NCBI RefSeq assembly: GCF_000805385.1
Contig: NZ_JTJW01000005.1
Span: forward strand, 62,001-126,000
DNA from: Mycolicibacterium setense
GTDB taxonomy: Bacteria > Actinomycetota > Actinomycetes > Mycobacteriales > Mycobacteriaceae
Direction: 5' to 3'
DNA length: 64,000 nt
Positions 44,911-56,470 of this stretch are shown here, piece by piece. The notes under the pieces were generated by a model. The model saw only the letters and a program-made list of their open reading frames with translations. It was not told where the DNA came from and made no database searches. The translations under genes and the position numbers were made by a program. Positions within the stretch are counted from its first letter, which is position 1; every line of letters starts with the position of its first letter.

Positions 44911-45831
44911 TTACATCTTTTCGCAGGTGAATTGGCACACGTCGGTGTAGCCGACGAGGAACAGATCCGCGCAGCCGGTCAAGTACTTCAGGTAGCGCTC
45001 GTAGACCTCTTCGGACGTGATGGCGATCGCCTCGTCCTTCTTGGCCTGCAGGTTTGCCGCCCAGGTGTCCAGGGTGCGGGCGTAGTGGGGCCGCAGGCGT
45101 TGTTTGCGGGTGACGTGGAAGCCGGCCTCGGTCGCGCGGTCCTCGACCATCGCGATCAACGGGATGCGGCCGCCCGGGTAGATCTCGGTGACGATGAACC
45201 GGAAGAAGCGCATCAGCGACATCGTGGTGGGCAGACCCATCTCGGCCACTTCTTCTTTGCTGGTCGAGACGATCGTGTGCAGCAGCATCACGCCGTCGTC
45301 GGGCATCAGCTCATAGGTCTTCTTGAAGTAGTCGGCGTACTTCTCGAAGCCGAAATGCTCGAAGGCGCCGATCGACACGATCCGGTCCACCGGCTCGTCG
45401 AAATCCTCCCAGGGCTGCAGCCGCACTTCTTTGCTGCGCGGGCTGTCGGACTCGGCGAAGCGTTGTTCGATGTGGGCCAGTTGATTGTGCGACAGGGTCA
45501 GACCGATGACGTTGACGTCGTACTTGTCGACCGCGCGCATGATGGTCGACCCCCAGCCGCAGCCGATGTCGAGCAGCGTCATGCCCGGTTGCAGGCCGAG
45601 TTTGCCCAGTGCCAGATCGACTTTCGCCATCTGGGCCTGCTCCAGCGTCATGTCGTCGCGCTCGAAGTAGGCGCAGCTGTAGGTCTGGGTGGGGTCCTGC
45701 CAGAGCCGGAAGAACTCATTGGACAGGTCGTAATGGGATCGGACTTCGTCTGCCGTCGATCCGTGGCGCTCGCCGGGCGGCGCGCCGATAAACGTTTTTG
45801 TGGCTTTTTCCTGCTGCTTGGTATCTGTCAC
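44911..45831 (-). CDS. Mycolic-acid cyclopropane synthase (CmaA2/PcaA group)
   Basis: 306 residues from GTG 45831. SAM motif '[16 protein letters not shown]'. Active-site residues Cys 53 ('[10 protein letters not shown]'), Glu 158 ('GAFEHFG'), His 185 ('MLLHTIV') and the Tyr of 'RPHYARTL' are present, so cyclopropane or methyl-branch chemistry on meromycolate is expected. The end '[12 protein letters not shown]' is close to CmaA2, but the CmaA2-specific insertion after EHF is missing. Lies 21 bp upstream of the UmaA-like gene; likely one operon. Confidence 0.87.
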   Translation of the reverse strand: MTDTKQQEKATKTFIGAPPGERHGSTADEVRSHYDLSNEFFRLWQDPTQTYSCAYFERDDMTLEQAQMAKVDLALGKLGLQPGMTLLDIGCGWGSTIMRAVDKYDVNVIGLTLSHNQLAHIEQRFAESDSPRSKEVRLQPWEDFDEPVDRIVSIGAFEHFGFEKYADYFKKTYELMPDDGVMLLHTIVSTSKEEVAEMGLPTTMSLMRFFRFIVTEIYPGGRIPLIAMVEDRATEAGFHVTRKQRLRPHYARTLDTWAANLQAKKDEAIAITSEEVYERYLKYLTGCADLFLVGYTDVCQFTCEKM

Positions 45832-45997
45832 TATCCGCCCCGCACAGCTATCGGATTCGGCAAATGACGCGGCGCACCGCTTTCTTCATGCGCCGTATTC
45901 GGACGTTACTCCTCTACGTTGCGCTCGGGTACCCCTTGCGAAAGCAGATTTCGGCAGTATCAAAATCCGGACGGTGCTTACCTTTTCAAAAGGCTGA

Positions 45998-46987
45998 TCA
46001 ATCCTCGGCGTCGGATCGCCCGATGAGGTTGCGGGCGCCGGTGGGGCCGAGCAGTTCCCGGAACGCCTGCACGGTGTAGCCGACCACGGTCGCATCGGAT
46101 TTCGCGCGCGCGGTCGCCGAGCGAGGCAGGCTGAACAGCGGCCCCATCTCCCCGAAGTAGTCGCCCGGTCCGGCTGTCTTGATGACTTCCTCACCACCGC
46201 TGGCCAATTCGCGGGCGAGCTCGATCTCACCGTCGGTGATGATGTAGATCAGGTCACCCATCTCGCCCTGGGCGAACAGCACCTCGCCGGCTTCGATGGT
46301 CACGGTTTCGGGGCCTTGATGCTCGACGGCGACGTGCGGCACGAGCTCCACCACCTGATCGGCGAGCGGCAGGATGCGGGTGTCGTGCGTGGCGACGACG
46401 ACCACGCGCTCGTCGCTGGCGAGCTCGCGGATGAGCCTGAGCACCTCCTCGACCTGGATGAAGTCCAGGTGTGCGGTGGGTTCGTCGGCCAGGATCAGGG
46501 GCGGGTCGAGCGCGATCGCGCGGGCCACCGCGACGCGTTGTTGTTGTCCGCCGCTGAGATTGCCTGGGCGGTGGTGCAATCGGTGCTCCAGCCCGACGCG
46601 GGTGAGCAGTTCCATGGCGCGCTCGCGGGCGCCGTAGCGGCTCATGCCTGCAGCGCGCAGCGGCACCATCACGTTTTCCATGGCGGTCAGGCTGGGCACC
46701 AGGTTGAACGCCTGGAACACGATCCCGACGGTGTCGCGCCGGTAGTCCGACAGCGCCTTCTTGTTCAGGGTGGTCACGTCGACGTCGCCGAACTCGATGC
46801 GGCCCGCGGTCGGTTTGAGGATCCCGCCCAGGCACGAGAGCAGCGTGGTCTTCCCACAACCGCTGGGCCCCAGCAGGATTGCGAGCGATCCGGCGGAGAC
46901 TTCGAGGTCGAGGCCGTCGATCGGACGCACCGCGTATCCACCGCTGGAGTACTCGACGACGAGGTCTTTGACGAGAAGGTCGGCCAT
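45998..46987 (-). CDS. ABC exporter ATPase with C-terminal cyclic-nucleotide-binding domain
   Basis: 329 residues. Residues 1-220 are a MacB/LolD-type ATPase: Walker [10 protein letters not shown], '[17 protein letters not shown]', signature LSGGQQQR, Walker [12 protein letters not shown]. Residues about 225-320 form a cNMP-binding fold ('[20 protein letters not shown]', '[20 protein letters not shown]'), where GEM and the PRSAT segment are the phosphate-binding cassette. The same fusion is found in M. tuberculosis Rv0073. Transport may thus be gated by cAMP. Follows the permease gene by one base. Confidence 0.9.
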   Translation of the reverse strand: MADLLVKDLVVEYSSGGYAVRPIDGLDLEVSAGSLAILLGPSGCGKTTLLSCLGGILKPTAGRIEFGDVDVTTLNKKALSDYRRDTVGIVFQAFNLVPSLTAMENVMVPLRAAGMSRYGARERAMELLTRVGLEHRLHHRPGNLSGGQQQRVAVARAIALDPPLILADEPTAHLDFIQVEEVLRLIRELASDERVVVVATHDTRILPLADQVVELVPHVAVEHQGPETVTIEAGEVLFAQGEMGDLIYIITDGEIELARELASGGEEVIKTAGPGDYFGEMGPLFSLPRSATARAKSDATVVGYTVQAFRELLGPTGARNLIGRSDAED

Positions 46988-46988
46988 G

Positions 46989-48038
46989 TCACGGTCCTCG
47001 GAATGCCAGGGCGGGGTCGATGGTGACGGCGCGGCGCAACCCGGCGACGCTGGCCAACAGGCCGATCACGACGGCGACGATCGGTAGCGCGACGAACGCC
47101 AGGGTGGGGACGTCGCAGCGCATGGGGAACGGCGGGCCGAGCACGAGTGAGAGTCCTGCGCCCAATAGAGCCGCCAGCAATGCGACGGCGACTGCCTGCA
47201 TCGCCAACCCGCCCATGATGGACCGGGTAGCCACGCCGACTGCTTTGAAAACCGCGAAGTCACGGGTGCGTTCCAGGGCGGACAGGTAGATCACCGATCC
47301 GACGATCAGCGCGGCGACCGCCCACAGCAGGCCTGCCATCAGGCTCATCGCCTGGTTGGCGCCACGCAGCGGGCGCACCATGTCGTCGATGGCGCCGGCC
47401 CGGTCGACGATGCGGAATTCTGGTGGCGGCGGCCCGGGCTTGCCGACGATGCCGACCGACGAGATCAGCTTCTGTCCGGAGAACAGCAGTTGTTGCGCGC
47501 CGGGGACCGTCAGGTAGATGTTGTCCTGGGCGGCCAGCGCGGTGAGGTCGTCGACCAGGCCGACGACACGCAGCTTGGAGGCGCCGACGTCGATGTCGGC
47601 GCCGACCGGGCGGCCCATCGTCGTGGACACCGCTACCTCATCGGGGGTGTGGGGCGCGCGGCCCTCCTTCACCGCCGGGGTGCCCGGCCCCTGCTCCGGC
47701 ACTCCGAAAACATTGACGTTCCGCGGAGTGCCGCCGGCTGGGATGGTTGACGAGCCGTACACGAGTGGAACGGCGGTGGTGACGCCGGGAAGGCGGGCCG
47801 CTCGTTGTACGTCGGTGATCGGCAACGGCGCCGACCCGAGGAACGGCCCGGCCGCGCCCTCTTTGATCATGAATGCGTCGAGGCCCAGGGCGTCGACACT
47901 GCGTTCGGCCTCGACCCGGAAGCCATTCGCCAGGCCTGTCAGCACCAGCGTCATGGCAAAAACCAACGCGGTGCCGACGGCGGCGATCATGAATCGCCGC
48001 CCGCGCCACTGCAGATCGCGTAACGCCGCGATCAACAC
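46989..48038 (-). CDS. ABC exporter permease, FtsX/MacB type (Rv0072-like)
   Basis: 349 residues from GTG 48038, the same length as Rv0072. First helix 'RFMIAAVGTALVFAMTLVLT', a large exported domain (about 45-235), then three helices ending 'VAVVIGLLASVAGLRRAVTI'. The end motif 'IDPALAFRGP' is typical of FtsX permeases. Together with the cNMP-domain ATPase it should form a mechanotransmission-type exporter. No periplasmic adaptor is seen. Confidence 0.88.
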   Translation of the reverse strand: MLIAALRDLQWRGRRFMIAAVGTALVFAMTLVLTGLANGFRVEAERSVDALGLDAFMIKEGAAGPFLGSAPLPITDVQRAARLPGVTTAVPLVYGSSTIPAGGTPRNVNVFGVPEQGPGTPAVKEGRAPHTPDEVAVSTTMGRPVGADIDVGASKLRVVGLVDDLTALAAQDNIYLTVPGAQQLLFSGQKLISSVGIVGKPGPPPPEFRIVDRAGAIDDMVRPLRGANQAMSLMAGLLWAVAALIVGSVIYLSALERTRDFAVFKAVGVATRSIMGGLAMQAVAVALLAALLGAGLSLVLGPPFPMRCDVPTLAFVALPIVAVVIGLLASVAGLRRAVTIDPALAFRGP

Positions 48039-48150
48039 GTCGGTGCCCCGCCCATCACTTTCGACGTTACCGAGATGGGTGTGGCAGTTGGCGCTTATTG
48101 GGGCATTTGGTGTCTAGGCAATGGCCCTCATCCTTCACCCAGGCCCTATC

Positions 48151-48503
48151 CGTCACGGATTTCTGAGGGATGTCCGACGTGCCCGCCTGAGAGCGACTTT
48201 TCAGCGACAATCGCCACACCCACAACACCTATCGTGCCAGCCCCATGGCTCGGCGGAATTTTTGCCCGTCCAGCACCGCTGGCCTCATCAGTCTCACCAG
48301 TCCAGTGCCCGGCTGTCAGCGACACTGTCGCTCATAGCCGGACAGCTCGAAATCTGATGCATACGAGACTGATGATGTCGACGTGACGCATGTATTGATG
48401 GTCGGAGTGGCCAACGATGCGCACGGTACTTCTGAGGCGTTTGTCGCTGAAAAGTCGCTCGCAGCCGGGCACGTCAGCACTTGCTTCCGACCCGCGACAC
48501 GCC
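48151..48503. repeat. Dispersed dyad-symmetric element, copy 2
   Basis: The core runs 48181-48503, with an additional left block CGTCACGGATTTCT (48151-48164) shared with copy 3. Inverted ends are at 48181-48217 and 48434-48470. The central palindrome is at 48318-48334, at the midpoint. The mid-left GTCGCTGAGC present in the other two copies is missing. The element occupies the gap after the permease gene start; the rest of the 577-bp gap shows no gene. Confidence 0.85.
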
Positions 48504-48615
48504 GACACCGGCTCGCCGAGGCCTTCCAGCGCGCAGGCCGGCCAGAGAGCGATAGCCGGGACTACACGGCTCGGTTCACGTCTCGGCTGGCGACCCAGCC
48601 CCCGCCCCGGAACGC

Positions 48616-48750
48616 TCAGCGCTTTACGGGGTGCAGTACAGAGTCGGTGGTATGTGCCGGAGTTTCTTTGGCGCGCTTGACCGCGCGTTTCTCCTTCAGT
48701 GACTTCCCGGATTTCTTGGCCATGTGCTGTCGCGGCGACTTGTCGGCCAT
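48616..48750 (-). CDS. 44-residue basic protein, copy B
   Basis: From ATG 48748-48750 to TGA at 48616. The product starts MADKSPRQHMAKKSGKSLKE and continues KRAVKRAKE, ending HPVKR. The first 29 residues match the product of 35364-35498 with two changes; the C-terminal 15 residues have diverged. Same length and same leader structure. The longer frame to 49059 is rejected because the conserved leader sits inside it. Confidence 0.75.
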   Translation of the reverse strand: MADKSPRQHMAKKSGKSLKEKRAVKRAKETPAHTTDSVLHPVKR

Positions 48751-48794
48751 GGACGGCCCCTTGGGTAGAGGGGGCCTGTGTTGGTCCCGGTTCC
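48751..48794 (-). promoter_or_regulatory. Conserved leader hairpin of basic protein copy B
   Basis: On the minus strand GGAACCGGGACC is followed by GGCCCCC...AAGGGGCC (48755-48776) and the ATG. The layout is the same as at 35499-35540; the loop sequence differs but both arms are kept. Confidence 0.5.
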
Positions 48795-48923
48795 TCGACC
48801 GTACGCGCCGATCCTCTGACCTGCAATGATGTGCGCCTACAGCATTGGCAGGCACTGATCTGCGGCGTTCACTAAAGTCGTCCATCAACAGCCTGATCTG
48901 ACGGGCGGATAGGTGGGCAGCGA

Positions 48924-49727
48924 GTGAAGCGGGATATGGGCGCTCAGCTCGACATAGAGATCGTCGCGCCGACAACATTGGAGTTCCAGATCGCAGTGGC
49001 CCCGCATCCGAAGGCTCAGGTGCACGAGTCGCTGTCGTTCGTGCTGGATGGAAAGCCATTGCAGGCCAAGGAGATCCAGGGCGCGCACGGCAGTCGCATC
49101 CACAAGTTCGATGCGGCGGTGGGCAATCTCAGGGTCGATTACGTCGCCTCGATCGTCGGCCGGAATGACCCCGCGCCGGTGACCGACTACGACCTCTCGG
49201 TGTACCTACGGCCGAGCCGCTATGCGGAAGCGGACAAGTTTTTCGGTTTTGCCGCAACGGAATTCGGAAGCTACGCGGATTCAGCGACGTTGCTGGAGAA
49301 GGTGTCGCTGTGGGTGGCCAACCGGCTGAACTATGTCCCGGGCTCCAGCGATCCGATCGACGGAGCGGTCGATACCCTGCTGGCCGGTGCCGGGGTGTGT
49401 CGCGACTATGCGCACCTGGTGGTGGCGCTGCTGCGGGCGGTGAATGTACCCGCGCGCATGGTGTCGGTGTATGCGCCCGGTCTGCAGCCGATGGATTTTC
49501 ATGCGGTCGCCGAGGCATTCGTCGACGGGCATTGGCGGGTGGTCGACGGCACGTTGTTGGCGCCACGGCAGAGCCTGGTCCGGATCGCCACCGGCCGCGA
49601 CGCCGCTGACACCGCATTTCTCGACAACCACAACGGATCCATCGTTCTGAACTCCATGATGGTGACCGCCGTCGTGGATGGCGACCTGCCGCGGGATTCG
49701 GTCGACCAGTTGGTCTCGATCGGCTGA
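48924..49727 (+). CDS. Transglutaminase-like domain protein
   Basis: 267 residues from GTG 48924; ATG 48936 is an equally plausible start. The catalytic triad of the transglutaminase-like fold is visible: Cys in 'LAGAGVCRDYAHLVVALL', His in 'MDFHAVAEAFVDGHW' and Asp in 'VVDGTLLAPR'. The N-terminal 130 residues form the beta-rich domain that usually precedes it in bacteria. No signal peptide. Such proteins act as cysteine peptidases or amidases; the substrate is unknown. Confidence 0.85.
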   Translation: MKRDMGAQLDIEIVAPTTLEFQIAVAPHPKAQVHESLSFVLDGKPLQAKEIQGAHGSRIHKFDAAVGNLRVDYVASIVGRNDPAPVTDYDLSVYLRPSRYAEADKFFGFAATEFGSYADSATLLEKVSLWVANRLNYVPGSSDPIDGAVDTLLAGAGVCRDYAHLVVALLRAVNVPARMVSVYAPGLQPMDFHAVAEAFVDGHWRVVDGTLLAPRQSLVRIATGRDAADTAFLDNHNGSIVLNSMMVTAVVDGDLPRDSVDQLVSIG

Positions 49728-49784
49728 GGTGGCGGAAGCCGCCTCCAAACGCCGCGCTATAGGCCCTGGCCTAGGGCTTTGAGA

Positions 49785-49830
49785 TGTAACAGGTGGCGTA
49801 ACACGCGCTGTATCGCCACCACCTGACATC
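49785..49830 (+). promoter_or_regulatory. Putative operator of the GntR gene
   Basis: Imperfect inverted repeat CAGGTGGCG (49790-49798) / CGCCACCACCTG (49814-49825) about 25 bp before the GntR start. Its GGTGGCGTAAC portion (49792-49802) recurs at 54878-54888 before the second ABC importer, and a variant (TGGCGTAAC) is at 54911-54919. Confidence 0.45.
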
Positions 49831-49847
49831 GGTGGCACAGTGTGGTC

Positions 49848-50660
49848 ATGACCCGCCGCCCGCACATCCCGCCGAAGGACTTTCCACGTCCTGCGCCCAG
49901 GGAGTACGCCGGCACCCGGGCGGACGCGGCACGGTGGGCACGCGATGTTCTGCGCGGCCAAATCCTCGACGGCGTGTACGGCGGGCTGGCGGCGGCGCGG
50001 CCGATGCTGCCACCGGAGAACGAGCTCGCCGCCGAGTTCGGGGTCAGTCGCAACGCCATCCGTGAGGCGTTGGAGCTGCTGCGCGGCGAAGGATTGATCA
50101 GCAGGGTGCAGGGGGCGGGCACGTTCGTCACCGGCGCCAAGCTCAGTCAGCGCATCGACCGCCTGGAAGGTCTGGCCGAGTCTTTGGCCGGTCATCAACT
50201 GCCGGTGGAGAATTCGGTGTTGTCGGTGCGGGAATCGGTGGCTTCGCCATTCGTGGCGGCCAAGCTTCAGCTGCCCGAGAATGCGCCGATCCTGTTCATC
50301 GAGCGGTTGCGCTCGGTCAGTGGGGTGCCGCTCTCGCTCGACACCACGTCGCTGCGGATCGGGGCGATTCCCGTCGACGCCAATCTCGACCGGCAGGACG
50401 TGTTCGCGCTGATCGAGCGGGAACTCGGGATGCGGCTGGGCTGGGCGGAGTTGACCGTGGAATCTGTTTCCGCTGACGCCAATACCGCCGAACTCCTTCA
50501 GATACGTTCCGGTGCACCACTGTTGCTGCTGCACCGGTTGACCTACCTCGAAGACGGCACCCCGTTCGACTTCGAAACGGTGCGCTACCGCGGTGACCGG
50601 TGCTCGCTGATCACCACCGCCGCACGCGAACCCGACCGGTCACCTGAGCCGCCACAGTAG
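49848..50660 (+). CDS. GntR-family regulator, HutC subfamily
   Basis: ATG 49848. 270 residues. Winged helix-turn-helix 'MLPPENELAAEFGVSRNAIR' and 'EALELLRGEGLISRVQGAGT', then a UTRA ligand domain with 'ILFIERLRSVSGVPLSLDTT' and 'LLLLHRLTYLEDGTPFDFET'. It is 61 bp upstream of the sulfatase and on the same strand, so it probably controls the sulfatase and perhaps its own expression through the inverted repeat before it. The ligand is unknown; sulfated metabolite or related sugar is a guess. Confidence 0.88.
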   Translation: MTRRPHIPPKDFPRPAPREYAGTRADAARWARDVLRGQILDGVYGGLAAARPMLPPENELAAEFGVSRNAIREALELLRGEGLISRVQGAGTFVTGAKLSQRIDRLEGLAESLAGHQLPVENSVLSVRESVASPFVAAKLQLPENAPILFIERLRSVSGVPLSLDTTSLRIGAIPVDANLDRQDVFALIERELGMRLGWAELTVESVSADANTAELLQIRSGAPLLLLHRLTYLEDGTPFDFETVRYRGDRCSLITTAAREPDRSPEPPQ

Positions 50661-50721
50661 CCGGCACTTTCCCTTTCGCTTCACCTGTTTTCACCTGTAT
50701 CAACAGAGAGGTAGTTCAACC

Positions 50722-52074
50722 ATGCCCAAAAAACCCAACATCGTGTATTTCCACGTCGACAACCTGGGGATGGGCGAGCTCGGCTGTTACGGCGGCGGCA
50801 TCCTGCGCGGCGCCGATACTGCCCGGATGGACGCGTTCGCCGCCGAGTCGCTCAAGCTGTCGCACTTCGTCGTCGAACCGCAGTGCACCCCCACCCGCTC
50901 GGCCCTGATGACCGGGCGATACCCGATCCGGTCCGGTAACCACACCATCGCGCTGGGCGGAAACGGCGGCGGCATCGTGGCCTGGGAGCGGACCATGGGT
51001 GACATTCTGTCCGAAGCCGGCTACGCCACAGCGTGTTTCGGCAAGTGGCACATCGGTGCCGAGGACGGCCGGTGGCCGACCGATCACGGATTCGACGAGT
51101 GGTACGGCCCGGCCCGCACCTACGACGAATGCCTGTGGCCCGACGATCCCTGGTACAAGGCCGAACGTGACGGCTACTCCTACATGTACGAGGGCACCAA
51201 GGCCGACGGCGTCCGGACCACCGATCAGCAGCTGACGGTCAAGCTCAAGGGCGAGGTCGACGGTGAATACGACCGCCGTGCAAAGTCGTTCATGAAGCGC
51301 AGCGTCGAAGAGGACAAGCCCTTCTATCTGTACCACAACCATTCGCTCATGCATTTCCCGATGGAGGTCCGCGAGGAGTTCAAGGGCAAGAGCACCAATG
51401 GGGCATGGGGTGACTCGCTGCTGATGCTGGACCACGACTTCGGGAGCATCCTGGACTATCTGACCGAACTGGGCGTCGACGACAACACCATCGTCATCAT
51501 GGCCGGGGACAACGGCGCCGAGGACCACCTGGCCGGTCGCGGCACCGCGGGATTCTTCGACGGGTCCTACTTCAGCTCCGCTGAGGGCGGCATCCGTACC
51601 CCGTGCCTGATCCGCTGGCCGGGCCAGGTCGCTCCGCGCGAGAGCAACGAGATGGTTCACGTCACCGACATGTTCCCGACGCTGCTGCGGTGGGCCGGCT
51701 GCGAGATTCCCGACGATCGGATCATCGACGGCATCGATCAGCGGGAATTCTTCGGTGGGGCAGAGGAATCCAATCGTGAGGGCTGCATGGTGTGGCTCAA
51801 CGAGGAGCTGCATGCGGTGAAGTGGTCGCAGTTCAAGATCAACTTCAAGCGGCAGCAGCACTTCCACGATCCGGAGATCCCACTGGGCTTCGCCCGCATC
51901 ACCAACCTGTTGGAAGACCCGAAGGAACGCGAGGCGGTCAACCAGACCTGGGTGCGGTGGTGGGTGATGCAGCACGCCTACCGCTTCATTCAGGAGTTCG
52001 ACGCCAGCGTCGAGACCGAGGCGCTCATCCCGGCCGGCGCACCAATCGATTTCGTCCCCGCTCGCAGTCAGTAA
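50722..52074 (+). CDS. Arylsulfatase-type sulfatase
   Basis: 450 residues from ATG 50722 (AGAGAGGTAG upstream). Sulfatase signature 'PQCTPTRSALMTGRYPIRSG': the CTPTR Cys is converted to formylglycine. Metal-binding parts are 'YFHVDNLGMGELG' and 'VIMAGDNGAEDHL'; 'ACFGKWHIG' holds a conserved Lys and His. In the N-terminal metal motif the usual DD is VD, a mild deviation. No signal peptide, so cytoplasmic. It releases sulfate from organic sulfate esters. The maturation enzyme is not nearby. Confidence 0.92.
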   Translation: MPKKPNIVYFHVDNLGMGELGCYGGGILRGADTARMDAFAAESLKLSHFVVEPQCTPTRSALMTGRYPIRSGNHTIALGGNGGGIVAWERTMGDILSEAGYATACFGKWHIGAEDGRWPTDHGFDEWYGPARTYDECLWPDDPWYKAERDGYSYMYEGTKADGVRTTDQQLTVKLKGEVDGEYDRRAKSFMKRSVEEDKPFYLYHNHSLMHFPMEVREEFKGKSTNGAWGDSLLMLDHDFGSILDYLTELGVDDNTIVIMAGDNGAEDHLAGRGTAGFFDGSYFSSAEGGIRTPCLIRWPGQVAPRESNEMVHVTDMFPTLLRWAGCEIPDDRIIDGIDQREFFGGAEESNREGCMVWLNEELHAVKWSQFKINFKRQQHFHDPEIPLGFARITNLLEDPKEREAVNQTWVRWWVMQHAYRFIQEFDASVETEALIPAGAPIDFVPARSQ

Positions 52075-54012
<1,938 letters not shown>

Positions 54013-54045
54013 CGGGGTCCGGGCCTGATGTGCCCTTCGGGACAC

Positions 54046-54113
54046 TGTGACGAATGTGTAGCCTTTTGCGCCAGAAACGCGAGATCGCCTCGAGATCCTG
54101 CACTTTCGTCACA
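54046..54113. terminator. Long-arm hairpin between convergent genes
   Basis: TGTGACGAATGTG (54046-54058) pairs with CACTTTCGTCACA (54101-54113) at 12 of 13 positions, with a 42-base loop. Located between the topoisomerase stop and the stop of the DUF202 gene at 54128. Confidence 0.5.
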
Positions 54114-54127
54114 GGGCCTGCCAACCG

Positions 54128-54466
54128 TCAGTGCCCGGCGGGCAGCGCCAGGTAGGTCACCACCAGCGCACCCTCGATGATGACGGCGGTCCCGATCACC
54201 GGCAGATACCGGCGGCCGGCCGCTGCGCAGTGCCGCGGGTGCGCCAGCAGTTGCCGACGGCGGTGAGCACCCAGCACGTAGACGGCGGCGGCGAGTACCG
54301 TTGCCCCAGCGACGACCGCGATGCGCGCCGGGCTGCCGATCAGATGGCCGTCGCGGACCAACACCAACGCCCCGGACGCGGCGATCGCCAGCGCGGTGCG
54401 GGTCCACGCCAGGGCAGTCCGCTCGGCCTGCAGTCCGCGGTCTTGCTCCAGCGCCTGGCGCGTCAT
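54128..54466 (-). CDS. DUF202 membrane protein
   Basis: 112 residues, three helices. The opening '[20 protein letters not shown]' is the DUF202 signature (ER-x-LAW-RT). The start overlaps the stop of the upstream DUF202 gene in an ATGA junction. Function unknown; both copies are likely subunits of one complex. Confidence 0.85.
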   Translation of the reverse strand: MTRQALEQDRGLQAERTALAWTRTALAIAASGALVLVRDGHLIGSPARIAVVAGATVLAAAVYVLGAHRRRQLLAHPRHCAAAGRRYLPVIGTAVIIEGALVVTYLALPAGH

Positions 54467-54810
54467 CGAACGGTCGCCACGATCGCCAAACCCACGGTGA
54501 CCAAGCCCATCACCGCCAGGCCGCCGGTCAGATATGCGGGCATGGTCGCGCGGGGCAGGCGCTCGTCACGGCGCATCGCGCGATCCACCTGGGCCCACCT
54601 GTGCAGTCCCGCGACCGCGGTGAGGATCGCCATGATGCCGACCGCCACCCCCAGTATGTGCCGGAGACCCGGAACTGTCAGCTCGGGCATGAACTGCACC
54701 ACGGCAACGGCGGCCGCCAGCAGCCCGAGTGAGGTGCGCTGCCAGGCCAGAAACGTCCGCTCATTGGCCAGGGTGAACCGATAGTCGGGTTCGATCGGGG
54801 TGTCCACCAT
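54463..54810 (-). CDS. DUF202 (YidH-type) membrane protein
   Basis: ATG 54810 is the start; the longer frame to 55041 runs through the divergent promoter. 115 residues, three helices. The DUF202 signature is '[20 protein letters not shown]'. Forms a two-gene operon with 54128-54466. Divergent from the importer at 54975. Confidence 0.87.
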   Translation of the reverse strand: MVDTPIEPDYRFTLANERTFLAWQRTSLGLLAAAVAVVQFMPELTVPGLRHILGVAVGIMAILTAVAGLHRWAQVDRAMRRDERLPRATMPAYLTGGLAVMGLVTVGLAIVATVR

Positions 54811-54877
54811 GGTCGAGTCCGGAATATCCACGGCTGCAAGCTTTTCCGAAACACGCAAAGGTTGCCAGGACAGTGCC

Positions 54878-54950
54878 GGTGGCGTAACCTCGGCGTTCTT
54901 TGTGTGCGGATGGCGTAACTGCTGCGCAACCTCACATGACAGCGAGGTAA
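54878..54950. promoter_or_regulatory. Repeated GGTGGCGTAAC-type sites between divergent operons
   Basis: GGTGGCGTAAC (54878-54888) and TGGCGTAAC (54911-54919) are direct repeats 32 bp apart; GAGGTAACAG follows at 54944. The first is identical to a site in the GntR promoter (49792-49802). They could be activator sites for the importer or the DUF202 pair. Confidence 0.4.
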
Positions 54951-54974
54951 CAGAAGGCGTCGACCCTTGTCGGT

Positions 54975-56432
54975 ATGGACGACGTGCAACATCTCCCTCG
55001 GAGCCGGTGGCGGGCCCGGTCGGCTGCTCTGCTGGCCGCATTCACGGTCGGCGGCGCGCAGCTGCTCACCGGGTGCGGTCTGCTCACCGAGCCGACCGTC
55101 GTCGTCAACGTCGGTTACCAATCCAAGACCATCAACACCGTCAACGCCGGCACCCTGCTGCGCGACCGCGGCGACTTCGAGAACGCGCTGAAGGAACTGG
55201 GCGCGACCACCGGCACCAAGTACCGGGTGGTGTGGCAGGACTTCGCCTCCGGTGCCCCGCTGACGGCGCAGATGATCGCCACCCACGTCGACATCGGCTC
55301 GATGGGCGACTACCCGTTGCTCACCAACGGATCCAAGACCCGCAAGTATGACGACGCGGCAACCGAACTGATCGCGACCACCGGCTACAACCTGCGCGGC
55401 TCGTTGAATCAGGTGGTGGTGCCGTCGGATTCGCCGGCGCAATCCCTTGCCGACCTGACGGGCAAGAAGGTGTCGACCAGCCTCGGGTCGGCCGGCGACG
55501 GAATGTTCTCCTCGGCGGTACGCAACGCCGGGATCGACAAGACCGCCGTGCACATCGTCAATCAGGATCCGTCGGTGGGCGCGTCGGCCATCGACGGGGG
55601 ACAGGTCGACGGCCTGGCGCAGTTCGTGCCGTGGCCGCAGCTGGTGATCTATCGCAATCAGGGGCGGCTGCTGTATGACGGCGGCGACAACAACGTGCCC
55701 ACGTTTCACGGGGTGGTGGTGCGCAAGCAGTTCGCCGCCGGCCGACCCGAGGTGATGGCGGCATTCCTGCGGGCCATGAAGGCCACCACCGACAGCATCG
55801 TCGCTGATCCCCTGCAAGCCGCGAAGCGAGTCGGGGAACTGACCGGCATCGAACCCGAGGTGATCTACCTCTACAACGGGCCCAACGGGTTGGTCAGCTT
55901 CGACATGACGCTCAAGGAGCAATTCCTCACCGCATTCGCGACGGTCAAGGACTATCTGGTCGGACGTGGCTCGGTGACAAAGGATTTCGATGTTGCCGGA
56001 TTCGTCAACGACGGGTACCTGCGGGAGCTGTTCGGTGACGAGTATGCGCAGCGCCGCGCCGGCGTGGCCAATCCGATGACGCTCACCGGCTACGACGACG
56101 TATGCGATCTGCCGGTGAACGACGCGGCGCAGGCCTCCGAACTGTGGGCGTCCGGATCGGAGACCACCGATGTCGCCGCGACCCCGACATGCCTGCTGCG
56201 CCGGGTGGCCGCGACGCCCGAGGTGCGGGCGGCCTACGTGCCCGACACCTTGACCGGGTTGCGGATCTTCGCCGATCACGCTGTCTGGCTGGAAGATCCG
56301 AACGCACCATCCACCCAGCGCTACAAGCCGTTCGCCACCTCCGCAGGTGCCGACACCTACCGGACCAACCATCCGCAGGCTCAGACCGTCGGCTACGCCG
56401 CCGCGGTCGGGCAGTCCCGCACCGCCGGCTAG
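54975..56432 (+). CDS. ABC importer substrate-binding lipoprotein with C-terminal extension
   Basis: 485 residues from ATG 54975. Signal peptide with lipobox LLTGC. The first 350 residues are an SsuA/NMT1-like binding protein ('[20 protein letters not shown]', '[19 protein letters not shown]', '[20 protein letters not shown]'). About 110 extra residues follow ('[13 protein letters not shown]' to 'VGYAAAVGQ') with a Cys pair (DVCDL and PTCLLR), which normal SsuA proteins lack. This tail may be a redox or metal-handling domain; a NosL-like fold is a weak guess. It heads an operon with permease, ATPase and SulP genes. Confidence 0.85.
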   Translation: MDDVQHLPRSRWRARSAALLAAFTVGGAQLLTGCGLLTEPTVVVNVGYQSKTINTVNAGTLLRDRGDFENALKELGATTGTKYRVVWQDFASGAPLTAQMIATHVDIGSMGDYPLLTNGSKTRKYDDAATELIATTGYNLRGSLNQVVVPSDSPAQSLADLTGKKVSTSLGSAGDGMFSSAVRNAGIDKTAVHIVNQDPSVGASAIDGGQVDGLAQFVPWPQLVIYRNQGRLLYDGGDNNVPTFHGVVVRKQFAAGRPEVMAAFLRAMKATTDSIVADPLQAAKRVGELTGIEPEVIYLYNGPNGLVSFDMTLKEQFLTAFATVKDYLVGRGSVTKDFDVAGFVNDGYLRELFGDEYAQRRAGVANPMTLTGYDDVCDLPVNDAAQASELWASGSETTDVAATPTCLLRRVAATPEVRAAYVPDTLTGLRIFADHAVWLEDPNAPSTQRYKPFATSAGADTYRTNHPQAQTVGYAAAVGQSRTAG

Positions 56433-56470
56433 TGCAACACCCCAGCTAGGCCAAAAAGAGAGGAAACTGC

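Noticed and set aside
48616..49059. A 147-codon minus-strand gene containing the basic protein
   Set aside because: The conserved leader and hairpin shared with 35499-35540 lie inside it, so translation should start at 48750.
54678..56372. A 564-codon antisense frame over the second binding protein
   Set aside because: Shadow frame; the plus strand has a lipobox and binding-protein motifs, and its C-terminus merely runs into the DUF202 gene in another frame.
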